A DNA stretch of 64,000 bases from Streptomyces megasporus (GTDB lineage: Bacteria; Actinomycetota; Actinomycetes; Streptomycetales; Streptomycetaceae): positions 1-64,000 of the forward strand of contig NZ_JODL01000009.1 in assembly GCF_000718985.1 (NCBI RefSeq). Direction: 5' to 3'. The translations under genes and the position numbers were made by a program. Positions 29,601 through 39,536 of this stretch are shown here, in pieces. How positions within the stretch are numbered: the first letter of the stretch is position 1; each line of letters begins with the position of its first letter. The notes beneath the pieces were generated by a model. It was not told the origin of the DNA and ran no database searches. It saw only the letters and a program-made list of their open reading frames with translations.

Positions 29601-30179
29601 CCGCTGGCCCTGGAGGAGTTCGCGGCGCTGGAGGAGCGGCACCGGTTCCTCAGCGAGCAGTTGGAGGATCTGAAGAAGACCCGGACCGACCTCCTCAGGG
29701 TCGTCAAGGAGGTGGACCAGCGGGTCGAGCAGGTCTTCACGGAGGCCTACCACGACACGGCCCGCGAGTTCGAGGGCGTCTTCTCGCGGCTCTTCCCCGG
29801 TGGCGAGGGGCGTCTGGTCCTCACCGATCCGGACGACATGCTCGCCACGGGCGTGGAGGTCGAGGCCAGGCCGCCCGGTAAGAAGGTCAAGCGACTGTCG
29901 CTGCTGTCGGGCGGGGAGCGGTCGTTGACGGCCGTGGCGCTGCTGGTGTCGATCTTCAAGGCGCGGCCCAGCCCGTTCTACGTCATGGACGAGGTCGAGG
30001 CGGCCCTGGACGACACCAATCTCCAGCGGCTGATCGGGATCATGCGGGAGCTGCGGGAGAACTCCCAGCTCATCGTGATCACCCACCAGAAGCGGACCAT
30101 GGAGGTCGCCGACGCGCTGTACGGCGTCTCGATGCGGGGCGACGGGGTCTCGAAGGTCGTCAGTCAGCGGTTGCGCTGA
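26610..30179 (+). CDS. smc: Chromosome segregation protein SMC
   Basis: An 1189-residue condensin ATPase. Head: Walker A GPNGSGKSN (residues 31-39), with the C-terminal ABC signature LLSGGERSLTAV near residue 1098 and Walker B YVMDEVEAALDD near 1124. Two long coiled coils (about 170-490 and 670-1000) flank the hinge, which includes EVPVAAALGSAADAVAVD. It condenses and segregates chromosomes with ScpAB, important in sporulation. GTG 26610 starts the conserved MHLKSLTLRGFKSF. glcP and ftsY follow. Confidence 0.97.
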   Translation: MHLKSLTLRGFKSFASATTLRFEPGITCVVGPNGSGKSNVVDALSWVMGEQGAKSLRGGKMEDVIFAGTAGPSGRPPLGRAEVSLTIDNSDGALPIEYSEVTITRIMFRNGGSEYQINGDTCRLLDIQELLSDSGIGREMHVIVGQGQLDSVLHADPAGRRAFIEEAAGVLKHRKRKEKALRKLDAMQANLARVQDLTDELRRRLKPLGRQAAVARRAAVIQADLRDARLRLLADDLVALRAALEAELADEAALKERKEAVEGELREALRREAELERRVGDLAPRLERAQQTWYELSQLAERVRGTVSLAEARVRSAAAEPVEERRGRDPEDLEREAAAIREQEAELTAALEAANRMLEDTVARRAALERRLAEEERRLKDAARAVADRREGLARLQGRVTAARDRAASAQAEIDRLSAARDEARERAEAAREEYEALRAEVDGLDADDAELAESHERAKRESAEAETALGAAREALAAAERERAAVSARRDALALGLRRKDGTGALLDARDRLTGLLGPAAELLTVAPGSEVPVAAALGSAADAVAVDGPATAADALRLLRKHDAGRAALILGGVPSPEEPPRTPEVPGARHAVDLVSGPDTLLPALRRLLRDTVVVDTLQDAVEVVTAHPELTAVTAEGDLLGAHFAQGGSAGAPSLLEVRASVDEADAELTELEGRCEALAAERERARERQRECAARVEELGARRSAAEREKSRVAGDLGRLGGQARAAAGEAERAEAAVARAEEALARAAAEAEELAERLAAIEEQPGDEEPDTSLRDRLAADGVAARQAEMEARLQVRTHEERVKGLAGRADSLDRAARAEREARARAARRRARMRHEAEVASAVASGARQLLAHVEVSLARAREEREAAERAKAERERELSGERKRGRELKEELDKLTDSVHRGEVLGAEKRLRIEQLETRSLEELGVEPEVLIREYGPDQLVPPSPPAEGETLPDDPDHPRNRPAPFVRAEQEKRLRAAERAYRQLGKVNPLALEEFAALEERHRFLSEQLEDLKKTRTDLLRVVKEVDQRVEQVFTEAYHDTAREFEGVFSRLFPGGEGRLVLTDPDDMLATGVEVEARPPGKKVKRLSLLSGGERSLTAVALLVSIFKARPSPFYVMDEVEAALDDTNLQRLIGIMRELRENSQLIVITHQKRTMEVADALYGVSMRGDGVSKVVSQRLR

Positions 30180-30269
30180 GCCACCGACCCAGGCCCGCGG
30201 TTCACAAACGCTTCACAAGTCGAACAAGATTGGTCACCTGGTGGTCTCTTTCCTATCCCACTCCACCTA

Positions 30270-30297
30270 TTGACTTAATTACTTGAAGGAATAGTCT
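30270..30297 (+). promoter_or_regulatory. glcP: Possible promoter of glcP
   Basis: TTGACT (30270-30275) and TAGTCT (30292-30297) are spaced 16 bp within an unusually AT-rich stretch (about 30205-30320) of the 245-bp smc-glcP gap. The transcript leader would be about 120 bases. Confidence 0.4.
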
Positions 30298-30424
30298 CTC
30301 TCCAGTTGCACTTGCCTTCACATGGTGACGTTCGACTTGTCGGGCCGGTGGAGGCTGCATCTACCTGGCATCCCACTCGGCATCCCACCCGGCACCGTCG
30401 CCGGGCACCGCAGGAGTACCAACC

Positions 30425-31858
30425 GTGACCAGCACCACACAGGTGGGGTCGGACGCGCCGGACGCCCCGGCCGCACGGCACCAGCACCTCAGACACGTCG
30501 TCTTCATCGCCGCCGCCGCGGCGATGGGAGGCTTCCTCTTCGGCTACGACAGCTCAGTGATCAACGGAGCCGTCGAGGGCATCCGCGGCAGATTCGCCGT
30601 CGGCTCGGGCGCTCTCGCCCAGGTCATCGCGGCCGCTCTGATCGGTGCGGCGGTCGGTGCCGCCACCGCCGGCCGGCTCGCCGACCGGCTCGGCCGCATC
30701 CGGGTGATGCAGATCGCCGCCGTGTTCTTCGTCGTCAGCAGCATCGGCTCCATGCTGCCCTTCACCCTGTGGGACCTCGCCTTCTGGCGCGTTCTGGGCG
30801 GTGTCGCCATCGGCATGGCCTCGGTGATCGCCCCCACCTACATCGCCGAGGTCGCCCCGGCCGAGTACCGCGGCCGGCTCGCCTCCTTCCAGCAGGCCGC
30901 GATCGTGCTGGGCATCGCCCTCTCCCAGCTCGTCAACTGGGCCCTGCTGAACCTCGCCGACGGCGAGCAGCGCGGAGAACTGTTGGGCATCGAGGCGTGG
31001 CAGGTCATGCTCGGCGTCGCGGCCGTCCCGGCCCTCGTCTACGGCCTGCTGACGCTGCGCATCCCCGAGTCCCCGCGTCACCTCGTCGCCCAGGGCCGGA
31101 CGGACGAGGCCAAGGCCGTCCTCGCGGGCGTCGAGCCCGAGGGCACCGACCTGGACGCCAGGATCGCCGAGATCACCGAGCGCATGCGCGGCGAGCGCAA
31201 GCCGAGCGCGCGCGACCTGCTGGGAGGACGCTTCGGCCTGCTGCCGATCGTCTGGGTGGGCATCGGCCTGTCGCTGTTCCAGCAACTGGTCGGCATCAAC
31301 GTGATCTTCTACTACAGCGCCTCGCTGTGGCAGTCGGTCGGCATCGACCCCAGCAGCTCGTTCTTCTACTCCTTCACCACCTCGATCATCAACATCGTCG
31401 GCACCGTGATCGCGATGCTGCTGGTGGACCGGATCGGCCGCAAGCCGCTGGCCCTCATCGGGTCCGCCGGCATGGCGCTCTCGCTCGGCGCCGCCGCCTG
31501 GGCGTTCTCCTACAAGAGCGGCACCGGCGAGAACATCACCCTGCCCGACACCCAGGGCACCGTCGCCCTGATCGCCGCGCACTGCTTCGTGCTGTTCTTC
31601 GCCCTCTCCTGGGGCGTGGTGGTCTGGGTGATGCTCGGCGAGATGTTCCCCAACCGCGTCCGCGCCGCCGCCCTCGGCGTCGCCGCCGGAGCCCAGTGGG
31701 TGGCGAACTGGCTGATCACCGTCACCTTCCCGAGCCTGTCGGAGTGGAACCTCTCGGGCGCGTACGTCATCTACACGATCTTCGCCGTGCTCTCGATCCC
31801 GTTCGTCCTCAAGTGGGTGCCGGAGACCCGGGGCAGGACCCTGGAGGACATGGGGTAA
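30425..31858 (+). CDS. glcP: Glucose permease, MFS sugar porter family
   Basis: A 477-residue integral membrane transporter with 12 predicted helices. Sugar-porter signatures are GGFLFGYDSSVINGA, ADRLGRIRVM, PESPRHLVAQGR, QQLVGINVIFYYS and the terminal VPETRGRTLE. In S. coelicolor glcP1 (SCO5578), the main glucose uptake system, lies at exactly this place between smc and ftsY. Glucose-proton symport is the expected activity. GTG 30425 follows GCAGGAGTACCAACC. Confidence 0.9.
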   Translation: MTSTTQVGSDAPDAPAARHQHLRHVVFIAAAAAMGGFLFGYDSSVINGAVEGIRGRFAVGSGALAQVIAAALIGAAVGAATAGRLADRLGRIRVMQIAAVFFVVSSIGSMLPFTLWDLAFWRVLGGVAIGMASVIAPTYIAEVAPAEYRGRLASFQQAAIVLGIALSQLVNWALLNLADGEQRGELLGIEAWQVMLGVAAVPALVYGLLTLRIPESPRHLVAQGRTDEAKAVLAGVEPEGTDLDARIAEITERMRGERKPSARDLLGGRFGLLPIVWVGIGLSLFQQLVGINVIFYYSASLWQSVGIDPSSSFFYSFTTSIINIVGTVIAMLLVDRIGRKPLALIGSAGMALSLGAAAWAFSYKSGTGENITLPDTQGTVALIAAHCFVLFFALSWGVVVWVMLGEMFPNRVRAAALGVAAGAQWVANWLITVTFPSLSEWNLSGAYVIYTIFAVLSIPFVLKWVPETRGRTLEDMG

Positions 31859-32026
31859 CCACCTCGGGCAGCCCCTCCCCACGCCCCTCTCCCCCTGCCC
31901 CGCACCGCCCCGGCCGCGCCCGACGCGCCGGGGCGGTGCGCGTCCCTCTCCGGAGCGCGCGACGTCGCCGGGGACGGGGGACGGACCCCGTGCCACGACC
32001 GGCCGTGGCCGATACTGGGTGGCGTT

Positions 32027-33256
32027 ATGGACATCGTCATCCTCGCCGTAGTCATCGCCGTGGTCGCCGTCGCCGCCATCGGCGGGCTCGTGGTCACCAC
32101 CACCCGCCGGAAGAAGACGCCGCCGCTCGACCGCTCCGCCCCCCCGACCATCACCGCTCCACCCCCGACCGAACCACGGGTCGGGGAGGAGGCCGAAGCC
32201 GCCCGCGACGAACAGCGGCGCACCATCGAAGAGGTCGACCTGCCACCCTCGGGAGCCACGGACGCCACCGTGGCCGAGGCGCCCGAACCTCCCGCGGCAC
32301 CCGAGATCGAGACCCCGGCCCCCACCGCCGGACGACTGGTGCGGCTGCGCGAGCGCCTGGCGCGCTCCCAGAACACCCTGGGCCGCGGCCTGCTCACCCT
32401 CCTCTCCCGGGACCACCTCGACGAGGACACCTGGGAGGAGATCGAGGACACCCTGCTCACCGCCGACGTCGGCGTCGCCCCCACTCAGGAGCTGGTCGAG
32501 CGGCTGCGCGAGCGGGTGCGGGTGCTGGGCGCCCGCACGCCCGACGAGCTGCGCGCGCTGCTGCGCGAGGAGCTGCTGAAGCTGGTGGGCACCGACATGG
32601 ACCGCACGGTCCACACCGAGGGCGGCGTCTCCTCCGAAGGCGTGGTCCGGCCGGGCGTGGTGCTGGTCGTCGGTGTCAACGGCACCGGGAAGACCACCAC
32701 CACCGGCAAGCTGGCCCGCGTGCTGGTCGCCGACGGCAAGTCGGTCGTGCTCGGCGCCGCCGACACCTTCCGCGCCGCCGCCGCCGACCAGCTCCAGACC
32801 TGGGGCGAGCGCGTCGGCGCCCGCACCGTCCGCGGCCCCGAGGGCGGCGACCCGGCGTCGGTCGCCTTCGACGCGGTCAAGGAGGGCATCGCCGAGAACG
32901 CGGACGTCGTCCTCGTCGACACCGCGGGACGGCTGCACACCAAGACCGGCCTGATGGACGAGCTGGGCAAGGTCAAGCGGGTGGTGGAGAAGCACGGCCC
33001 GGTGGACGAGGTGCTGCTCGTGCTGGACGCCACCACCGGTCAGAACGGTCTGATCCAGGCCCGGGTCTTCGCCGAGGTCGTGGACATCACCGGCATCGTG
33101 CTCACCAAGCTCGACGGCACGGCCAAGGGCGGCATCGTCATCGCCGTCCAGCGCGAACTGAACGTCCCGGTCAAGCTGGTCGGTCTGGGCGAGGGCGCGG
33201 ACGACCTGGCGCCGTTCGAGCCGGAGGCGTTCGTGGACGCCCTGATCGGCGACTGA
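32027..33256 (+). CDS. ftsY: Signal recognition particle receptor FtsY
   Basis: A 409-residue SRP GTPase. One N-terminal hydrophobic helix (DIVILAVVIAVVAVAAIGG) followed by basic residues anchors it, then an acidic/Pro-rich linker to about residue 105, the N domain, and the G domain: GVNGTGKTTTTGKLA near 216, DTFRAAA, DTAGRLHTK near 298 and TKLDGTAKGG. It binds Ffh, encoded 4.6 kb downstream, to dock ribosomes at the membrane. Confidence 0.96.
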   Translation: MDIVILAVVIAVVAVAAIGGLVVTTTRRKKTPPLDRSAPPTITAPPPTEPRVGEEAEAARDEQRRTIEEVDLPPSGATDATVAEAPEPPAAPEIETPAPTAGRLVRLRERLARSQNTLGRGLLTLLSRDHLDEDTWEEIEDTLLTADVGVAPTQELVERLRERVRVLGARTPDELRALLREELLKLVGTDMDRTVHTEGGVSSEGVVRPGVVLVVGVNGTGKTTTTGKLARVLVADGKSVVLGAADTFRAAAADQLQTWGERVGARTVRGPEGGDPASVAFDAVKEGIAENADVVLVDTAGRLHTKTGLMDELGKVKRVVEKHGPVDEVLLVLDATTGQNGLIQARVFAEVVDITGIVLTKLDGTAKGGIVIAVQRELNVPVKLVGLGEGADDLAPFEPEAFVDALIGD

Positions 33257-33352
33257 CGCTCCGGGCGGGACGAGAAGGAGACGGGAGGCACCCCGCCGCG
33301 AACGGCACGGACGCGGCGGGGCCCGGCCCCACCGAGGCGGCGGGGACGCGCC

Positions 33353-34033
33353 TCAGCCGCGGCGAAGCTCGCGGTGGCAGACGTACGCCAAGGTCCCCAG
33401 CAGGAGCCTGGCCTGTGGAGGGCGACCCGCCGCCTCCAGGGTGGGCGGTCGCAGCCACCGGACCGGGCCGAGCCCGCCCAGGTCGGAGGGCGGGGCGGTG
33501 ATGTGGTCACCGGGGCCGAGGCCGCGCAGGTCCAGCACGGTGTCGTCCCAGCCCGTCCGGTAGAGCAGCCGGGGAAGCTCCGCCGCCGCGCCGGGGGCCA
33601 CGAGGAACCAGGCGCGACCGTGCGGGGCGACGGCGACCGGTCCGAGCGGCACTCCCATCCGCTCCAACCGGGCCAGGGCGTGCCGCCCGGTCGACGCGGA
33701 CACCTCGATGACGTCGAAGGCACGGCCCACCGGCAGCATCAGCGCCGCGCCGGGCACCCGCCCCCACGCGGCGGTCGCCTCGTCCAGGGTCGCCCCGGCC
33801 GGCACCGTCAGCGAGGCGTCGAGGGGGTGGGCGCCGGGAGAGGGGCAGTCGAGGAGCCCGCAGGAGCACTCCGTACGGCCGCCGCCGCGCACGGCGCGGG
33901 CGCCGGGGACGACGTCCCAGCCCCACAGACCCGTGTACTCGGCGACGGCCGTGCACACCGAGGCGCGGTTGCGGCGCCGGGTGCCGGACCGCAGCTCCCG
34001 GATCTCGCGGATGCTGCCGATCGTGAAGCCCAT
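33353..34033 (-). CDS. Prim-pol-like (bifunctional primase/polymerase N-terminal) domain protein
   Basis: A 226-residue protein that begins MGFTIGSIREIRE. It contains a cysteine pair in CSCGLLDCPSPGAHPLD, then WGRVPGAALMLPVGRAFDVIEVSASTGRHAL, resembling the primase/polymerase fold that elsewhere shows D-x-D catalytic residues. Here the equivalent is FDVIEV, so polymerase activity is doubtful. Orthologues stand between ftsY and nsdA in Streptomyces and are annotated as DNA primase/polymerase. It is convergent with ftsY and divergent from nsdA. Confidence 0.7.
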   Translation of the reverse strand: MGFTIGSIREIRELRSGTRRRNRASVCTAVAEYTGLWGWDVVPGARAVRGGGRTECSCGLLDCPSPGAHPLDASLTVPAGATLDEATAAWGRVPGAALMLPVGRAFDVIEVSASTGRHALARLERMGVPLGPVAVAPHGRAWFLVAPGAAAELPRLLYRTGWDDTVLDLRGLGPGDHITAPPSDLGGLGPVRWLRPPTLEAAGRPPQARLLLGTLAYVCHRELRRG

Positions 34034-34401
34034 GCCCCCTCCAACGGGTTCCGTGCGCTGATGGTTACGGAGGGTCTCGCCACGGACACGCCGAGCGAGT
34101 CCTTCCGTCGGGGGCGCGGCGGGCGACGCGCGCCCCTGGCGTGCGCCACTCCAACCGGTCGCAGCCGCCCGGGACAAGTGAACCGTGCGAGGCGCCGCTT
34201 GGGTTCATCCAAAGGGGTGGCGAATGGTGGCGGTTTTGCAATTTCACTCGCCACGTCAGTGATCGTAGGATTACTTTCGGTTCACACAGCGACGGAAACA
34301 CGCGGAAGACGTCCGGCGTGCGTCTGTGCCGGAGGTATGCCGTCGAGAGGCGTGCGACCGGGAGCGGGACGACACGCACGGGCCGGGATGGGGGCGTTCC
34401 A
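34034..34401. other. Non-coding divergent region between the prim-pol-like gene and nsdA
   Basis: 368 bp without a convincing gene. The part from about 34200 to 34300 is clearly less GC-rich than its surroundings and should hold the nsdA promoter. The rest shows no repeat or structure I can name. Confidence 0.6.
34243..34271 (+). promoter_or_regulatory. nsdA: Possible nsdA promoter
   Basis: TTCACT (34243-34248) and TAGGAT (34266-34271) are separated by 17 bp. The -10 is a consensus streptomycete form and the site is in the AT-richer part of the intergenic region. The leader would be about 125 bases. Confidence 0.4.
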
Positions 34402-35904
34402 GTGGGCGGCAACGGAAACAGCGGCGGCACCGGCACCGCTGGGAAGCGCCCGAACGAACGGCTCGCCTCGTGGTTCGTGCGCAGCGGCTGGTCCAAGGGC
34501 GAGCTGGCCCGTCAGGTGAACCGTCGCGCCCGACGGATGGGCGCGCACCACGTCAGCACCGACACCTCACGGGTGCGCCGCTGGCTCGACGGGGAGCAGC
34601 CCCGCGAACCGATCCCGCGCATCCTCTCCGAGCTGTTCTCCGAGCGCTTCGGCTGTGTGGTCGCCGTGGAGGACCTGGGCCTGCGCACCGGCCGGCCGGC
34701 GGCCTCCGCCGGCGGCGTCGACCTGCCCTGGACCGGGCCCCAGACCGCGGCGATGATCGGCGAGTTCTCGCGCAGCGACCTGATGCTGGCCCGCCGCGGC
34801 TTCCTCGGCACCTCCCTGACGATGGCCGCCGGACCGGCCCTGATCGAGCCGATGCAGCGCTGGCTGGTGCCCACCCCCGCGAGCCCGTCCGTCCCCGCGC
34901 CACGGGAGCGGGACCGCGGCGCGCGGCGCGGGACCGGACTGTCCGGCCCGGAGCTGGAGCTGCTGGAACAGACGGTGGTGATGTTCCGCAAGTGGGACGC
35001 CCAGTGCGGCGGCGGGCTGCGGCGCAAGGCCGTCGTCGGGCAGCTCCACGAGATCACCGACCTGCTCCAGGACTCCCACCCCGAACCGGTGCGGCGACGG
35101 TTGTTCAAGGTCACCGCCGAGCTGTCGGAGCTGGCCGGGTGGATGAGCTACGACATCGGGCTCCAGCCGACCGCGCAGAAGTACTTCGTCCTCGCCCTCC
35201 ACGCGGCCAAGGAGGCCGGTGACAGGCCGCTGGGCGCGTACGTGCTGTCCGACATGAGCCGCCAGATGATCCATCTGGGCCGCCCCGAGGACGCGCTGGA
35301 ACTGATCCACCTCGCGCAGTACGGCAGCAGGGACGGGGCCACCCCCCGCACGCAGGCCATGCTGTACGCGATGGAGGCGCGCGCGTACGCCAACATGGGC
35401 CGGCCCGACAAGTGCCACCGGGCGGTGCGGATGGCCCAGGAGACCTTCGCCGAGATCACCCCCGGCGACGCCGACCCGGACTGGATCGGGTTCTTCTCCG
35501 AGGCGGAACTGGCGGCGGAGAACGCCCACTCCTACCGCGACCTCGCCCAGGTGGCCGGCCGCAGCCCCGCCTACGCCTCGCTCGCGCAGCCGGAGATGGA
35601 GAAGGCCGTCGAGCTGTTCGCCCGCGAGTGCGGCGAGGACGGCACCGGCCACCAGCGGTCGTACGCGCTCAACCTCGCCGGAATGGCCACCGTCCACCTG
35701 CTGCAGCGCGAGCCCGAGCAGTGCGCCGCCCTGGCCGGCCGGGCCCTGGACGTGGCCAAGCGCCTCCGCTCGGAGCGGGTCAACACCCGCATCCGCAAGA
35801 CCGTGGCCACCGCGGCCCGCGAATTCGGAGGCGTCGCCGAGGTCGTCGCCCTCAGCGAGCGGCTCGCCGGGGAACTCCCCGAGGGCGTCGCCGTCGCGGT
35901 CTGA
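34402..35904 (+). CDS. nsdA: NsdA, negative regulator of development and antibiotic production
   Basis: A 500-residue streptomycete regulator. The N-terminus (NERLASWFVRSGWSKGELARQV; STDTSRVRRWLDGEQPRE) is an atypical helix-turn-helix. A central segment RRGFLGTSLTMAAGPALIEPM precedes a C-terminal all-helical TPR-like half (LALHAAKEAGDRPLGAYVLSDM; MEARAYANMGRPDKCHRAV). Start GTG 34402 gives the 500-residue length known for S. coelicolor NsdA, whose loss increases sporulation and antibiotics. It sits upstream of amtB as in S. coelicolor. Confidence 0.92.
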   Translation: MGGNGNSGGTGTAGKRPNERLASWFVRSGWSKGELARQVNRRARRMGAHHVSTDTSRVRRWLDGEQPREPIPRILSELFSERFGCVVAVEDLGLRTGRPAASAGGVDLPWTGPQTAAMIGEFSRSDLMLARRGFLGTSLTMAAGPALIEPMQRWLVPTPASPSVPAPRERDRGARRGTGLSGPELELLEQTVVMFRKWDAQCGGGLRRKAVVGQLHEITDLLQDSHPEPVRRRLFKVTAELSELAGWMSYDIGLQPTAQKYFVLALHAAKEAGDRPLGAYVLSDMSRQMIHLGRPEDALELIHLAQYGSRDGATPRTQAMLYAMEARAYANMGRPDKCHRAVRMAQETFAEITPGDADPDWIGFFSEAELAAENAHSYRDLAQVAGRSPAYASLAQPEMEKAVELFARECGEDGTGHQRSYALNLAGMATVHLLQREPEQCAALAGRALDVAKRLRSERVNTRIRKTVATAAREFGGVAEVVALSERLAGELPEGVAVAV

Positions 35905-35941
35905 CCCCGGCCCGTCTCCCCACCTCTGCCCACCGCACTCG

Positions 35942-35972
35942 GGAAGCCGCCCGGCACGGCCGGACGGCTTCC
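35942..35972 (+). terminator. Hairpin after nsdA
   Basis: The arms ggaagccgcccggc and gccggacggcttcc pair with one mismatch over a 3-base loop, 38 bp after nsdA. Confidence 0.65.
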
Positions 35973-36016
35973 GTAGGGGCGCACGTTCATTCCGGCGTAA
36001 CACGCCACGCGTCTTC

Positions 36017-36032
36017 GTCACGGTCGTGAAAC
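36017..36032 (+). promoter_or_regulatory. Candidate GlnR box upstream of amtB
   Basis: GTCAC-n6-GAAAC matches the GlnR half-box pair (gTnAc-n6-GaAAc) exactly. A further GTAAC is at 35997-36001 and GAAAC elements lie at 36050-36054 and 36064-36068. GlnR activates amtB during nitrogen limitation in S. coelicolor; the site is 97 bp upstream of the amtB start codon. Confidence 0.6.
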
Positions 36033-36128
36033 ACCGGGGGGCGCCGGACGAAACGGGGCTCGGGAAACCTGTGGCTCACCCTGATCCCTGACCCGCCCCA
36101 CGGGTCGCGACGTGAGGAGACGCCCACG

Positions 36129-37756
<1,628 letters not shown>

Positions 37757-37829
37757 CCCCACCTGCGGCGGCCCGATACCCTTGGAGGTCGACCGCCACC
37801 GCCGCCAACGCGAAGGATCCGCGACCGAC

Positions 37830-39380
37830 GTGTTCGACACTCTCTCCGATCGCCTCACGGCGACGTTCAAGAACCTCAGGGGCAAGGGCCGTCTGAGCGA
37901 GGCGGACATCGACGCCACGGCGCGCGAGATCCGCATCGCCCTGCTGGAGGCGGACGTCGCCCTGCCAGTGGTGCGGGCCTTCATCAAGCAGGTCAAGGAG
38001 CGCGCCCTGGGCGCGGAGGTCTCCAAGGCCCTGAACCCCGCACAGCAGGTCATCAAGATCGTCAACGAGGAGCTGGTCGGCATCCTCGGCGGCGAGACCC
38101 GCCGGCTGCGGTTCGCCAAGAACCCGCCGACGGTGATCATGCTCGCCGGTCTGCAGGGTGCGGGCAAGACCACCCTGGCGGGCAAGCTGGGCCACTGGCT
38201 CAAGGGCCAGGGGCACGCCCCGCTGCTGGTCGCCTGCGACCTCCAGCGCCCCAACGCCGTCAACCAGCTCACCGTCGTCGCCGAGCGCGCGGGCGTGGGC
38301 ATCTACGCGCCCGAGCCGGGCAACGGCGTCGGAGACCCGGTCAAGGTCGCGAAGGACTCCATCGAGTACGCCCGGACCAAGCAGTACGACGTGGTCATCG
38401 TCGACACCGCCGGCCGGCTGGGCATCGACGAGGAGATGATGCGGCAGGCCGCCGACATCCGCGACGCGGTCTCCCCCGACGAGGTCCTCTTCGTCGTCGA
38501 CGCCATGATCGGTCAGGACGCGGTCAACACCGCCGAGGCGTTCCGCGACGGCGTCGGCTTCGACGGCGTGGTGCTCTCCAAGCTCGACGGCGACGCCCGC
38601 GGTGGCGCGGCCCTGTCGATCGCGCACGTCACCGGCCGCCAGATCATGTTCGCCTCCAACGGCGAGAAGCTGGACGACTTCGACGCGTTCCACCCGGACC
38701 GCATGGCGTCCCGCATCCTGGGCATGGGCGACGTCCTCAGCCTCATCGAGAAGGCCGAGCAGACCTTCAGCCGGCAAGAGGCCGAGAAGATGGCCGCCAA
38801 GCTGGCCAAGGGGCCCAAGGAGTTCACCCTCGACGACTTCCTGTCCCAGATGGAGCAGGTCCGCAAGATGGGCTCCCTCTCCAAGCTGCTGGGGATGATG
38901 CCCGGCATGGGGCAGATCCGGGATCAGATCAACAACATCGACGAGCGCGACGTGGACCGCACCGCCGCGATCATCAAGTCGATGACCCCGGCCGAGCGCA
39001 CCGACCCCACGATCATCAACGGCTCGCGGCGGGCCCGCATCGCCCGCGGTTCCGGTGTGGACGTCAGCGCGGTGAAGAACCTCGTGGAACGCTTCTTCGA
39101 GGCCCGCAAGATGATGTCGAAGATGGCCCAGGGCGGCATGCCGGGGATGCCCGGGATGCCGGGCATGCCGGGGGCGGGCGGCCAGCGGAAGAAGGGCAAG
39201 CAGCAGAAGAAGGTCAAGGGCAGGCAGCGCTCGGGCAACCCGATGAAGCGCAAGGCCGAGGAGCAGGCCCTGGCCGAGCGCCGTGCCGCCCAGGGCGGGG
39301 CCTTCGGCCTGCCCGGCGGTCGGGACGTGGAGGACTTCGAACTGCCCCAGGAGTTCAAGGACCTGCTTCCGCCGAAGTGA
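37830..39380 (+). CDS. ffh: Signal recognition particle protein Ffh
   Basis: A 516-residue SRP GTPase that binds 4.5S RNA and signal peptides. N domain 1 to about 95; G domain with GLQGAGKTT (about 107-115), DLQRPNAVNQL, DTAGRLGIDEEMM and SKLDGDARGG; methionine-rich M domain from about 300 with KMGSLSKLLGMMPGMGQI and RIARGSGVDVSAVKNLVERF. A GMPGMPGMPG stretch lies near the tail. Start GTG 37830 is the family start (MFDTLSDRL). In reference actinobacteria glnD precedes ffh; here glnK ends 73 bp before it. Confidence 0.96.
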   Translation: MFDTLSDRLTATFKNLRGKGRLSEADIDATAREIRIALLEADVALPVVRAFIKQVKERALGAEVSKALNPAQQVIKIVNEELVGILGGETRRLRFAKNPPTVIMLAGLQGAGKTTLAGKLGHWLKGQGHAPLLVACDLQRPNAVNQLTVVAERAGVGIYAPEPGNGVGDPVKVAKDSIEYARTKQYDVVIVDTAGRLGIDEEMMRQAADIRDAVSPDEVLFVVDAMIGQDAVNTAEAFRDGVGFDGVVLSKLDGDARGGAALSIAHVTGRQIMFASNGEKLDDFDAFHPDRMASRILGMGDVLSLIEKAEQTFSRQEAEKMAAKLAKGPKEFTLDDFLSQMEQVRKMGSLSKLLGMMPGMGQIRDQINNIDERDVDRTAAIIKSMTPAERTDPTIINGSRRARIARGSGVDVSAVKNLVERFFEARKMMSKMAQGGMPGMPGMPGMPGAGGQRKKGKQQKKVKGRQRSGNPMKRKAEEQALAERRAAQGGAFGLPGGRDVEDFELPQEFKDLLPPK

Positions 39381-39467
39381 CGGCCGCCCACGTCGGAGCG
39401 TTCCGGCGCACTCCTCCCGGCCGTGCCCACACCGCGTCCACGCCGCGGCCGTCGGCCGTCCCACGGC

Positions 39468-39509
39468 GAGGGGCGGACGTCGGGGCCACGGGGCCCCGTC
39501 CCGCCCCTC
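39468..39509. terminator. Bidirectional hairpin between ffh and the methyltransferase gene
   Basis: gaggggcgg...cggggcc pairs with ggccccg...ccgcccctc with a small internal bulge, between the two convergent stop codons. Confidence 0.6.
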
Positions 39510-39536
39510 CGCCGTACCGCCCCTCTCGCCGCGCCG

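Noticed and set aside
39136..39180. Met-Pro-Gly tandem repeats at the end of ffh as a possible novel repeat.
   Set aside because: GMPGMPGMPG stretches are normal in the methionine-rich M domain of actinobacterial Ffh.
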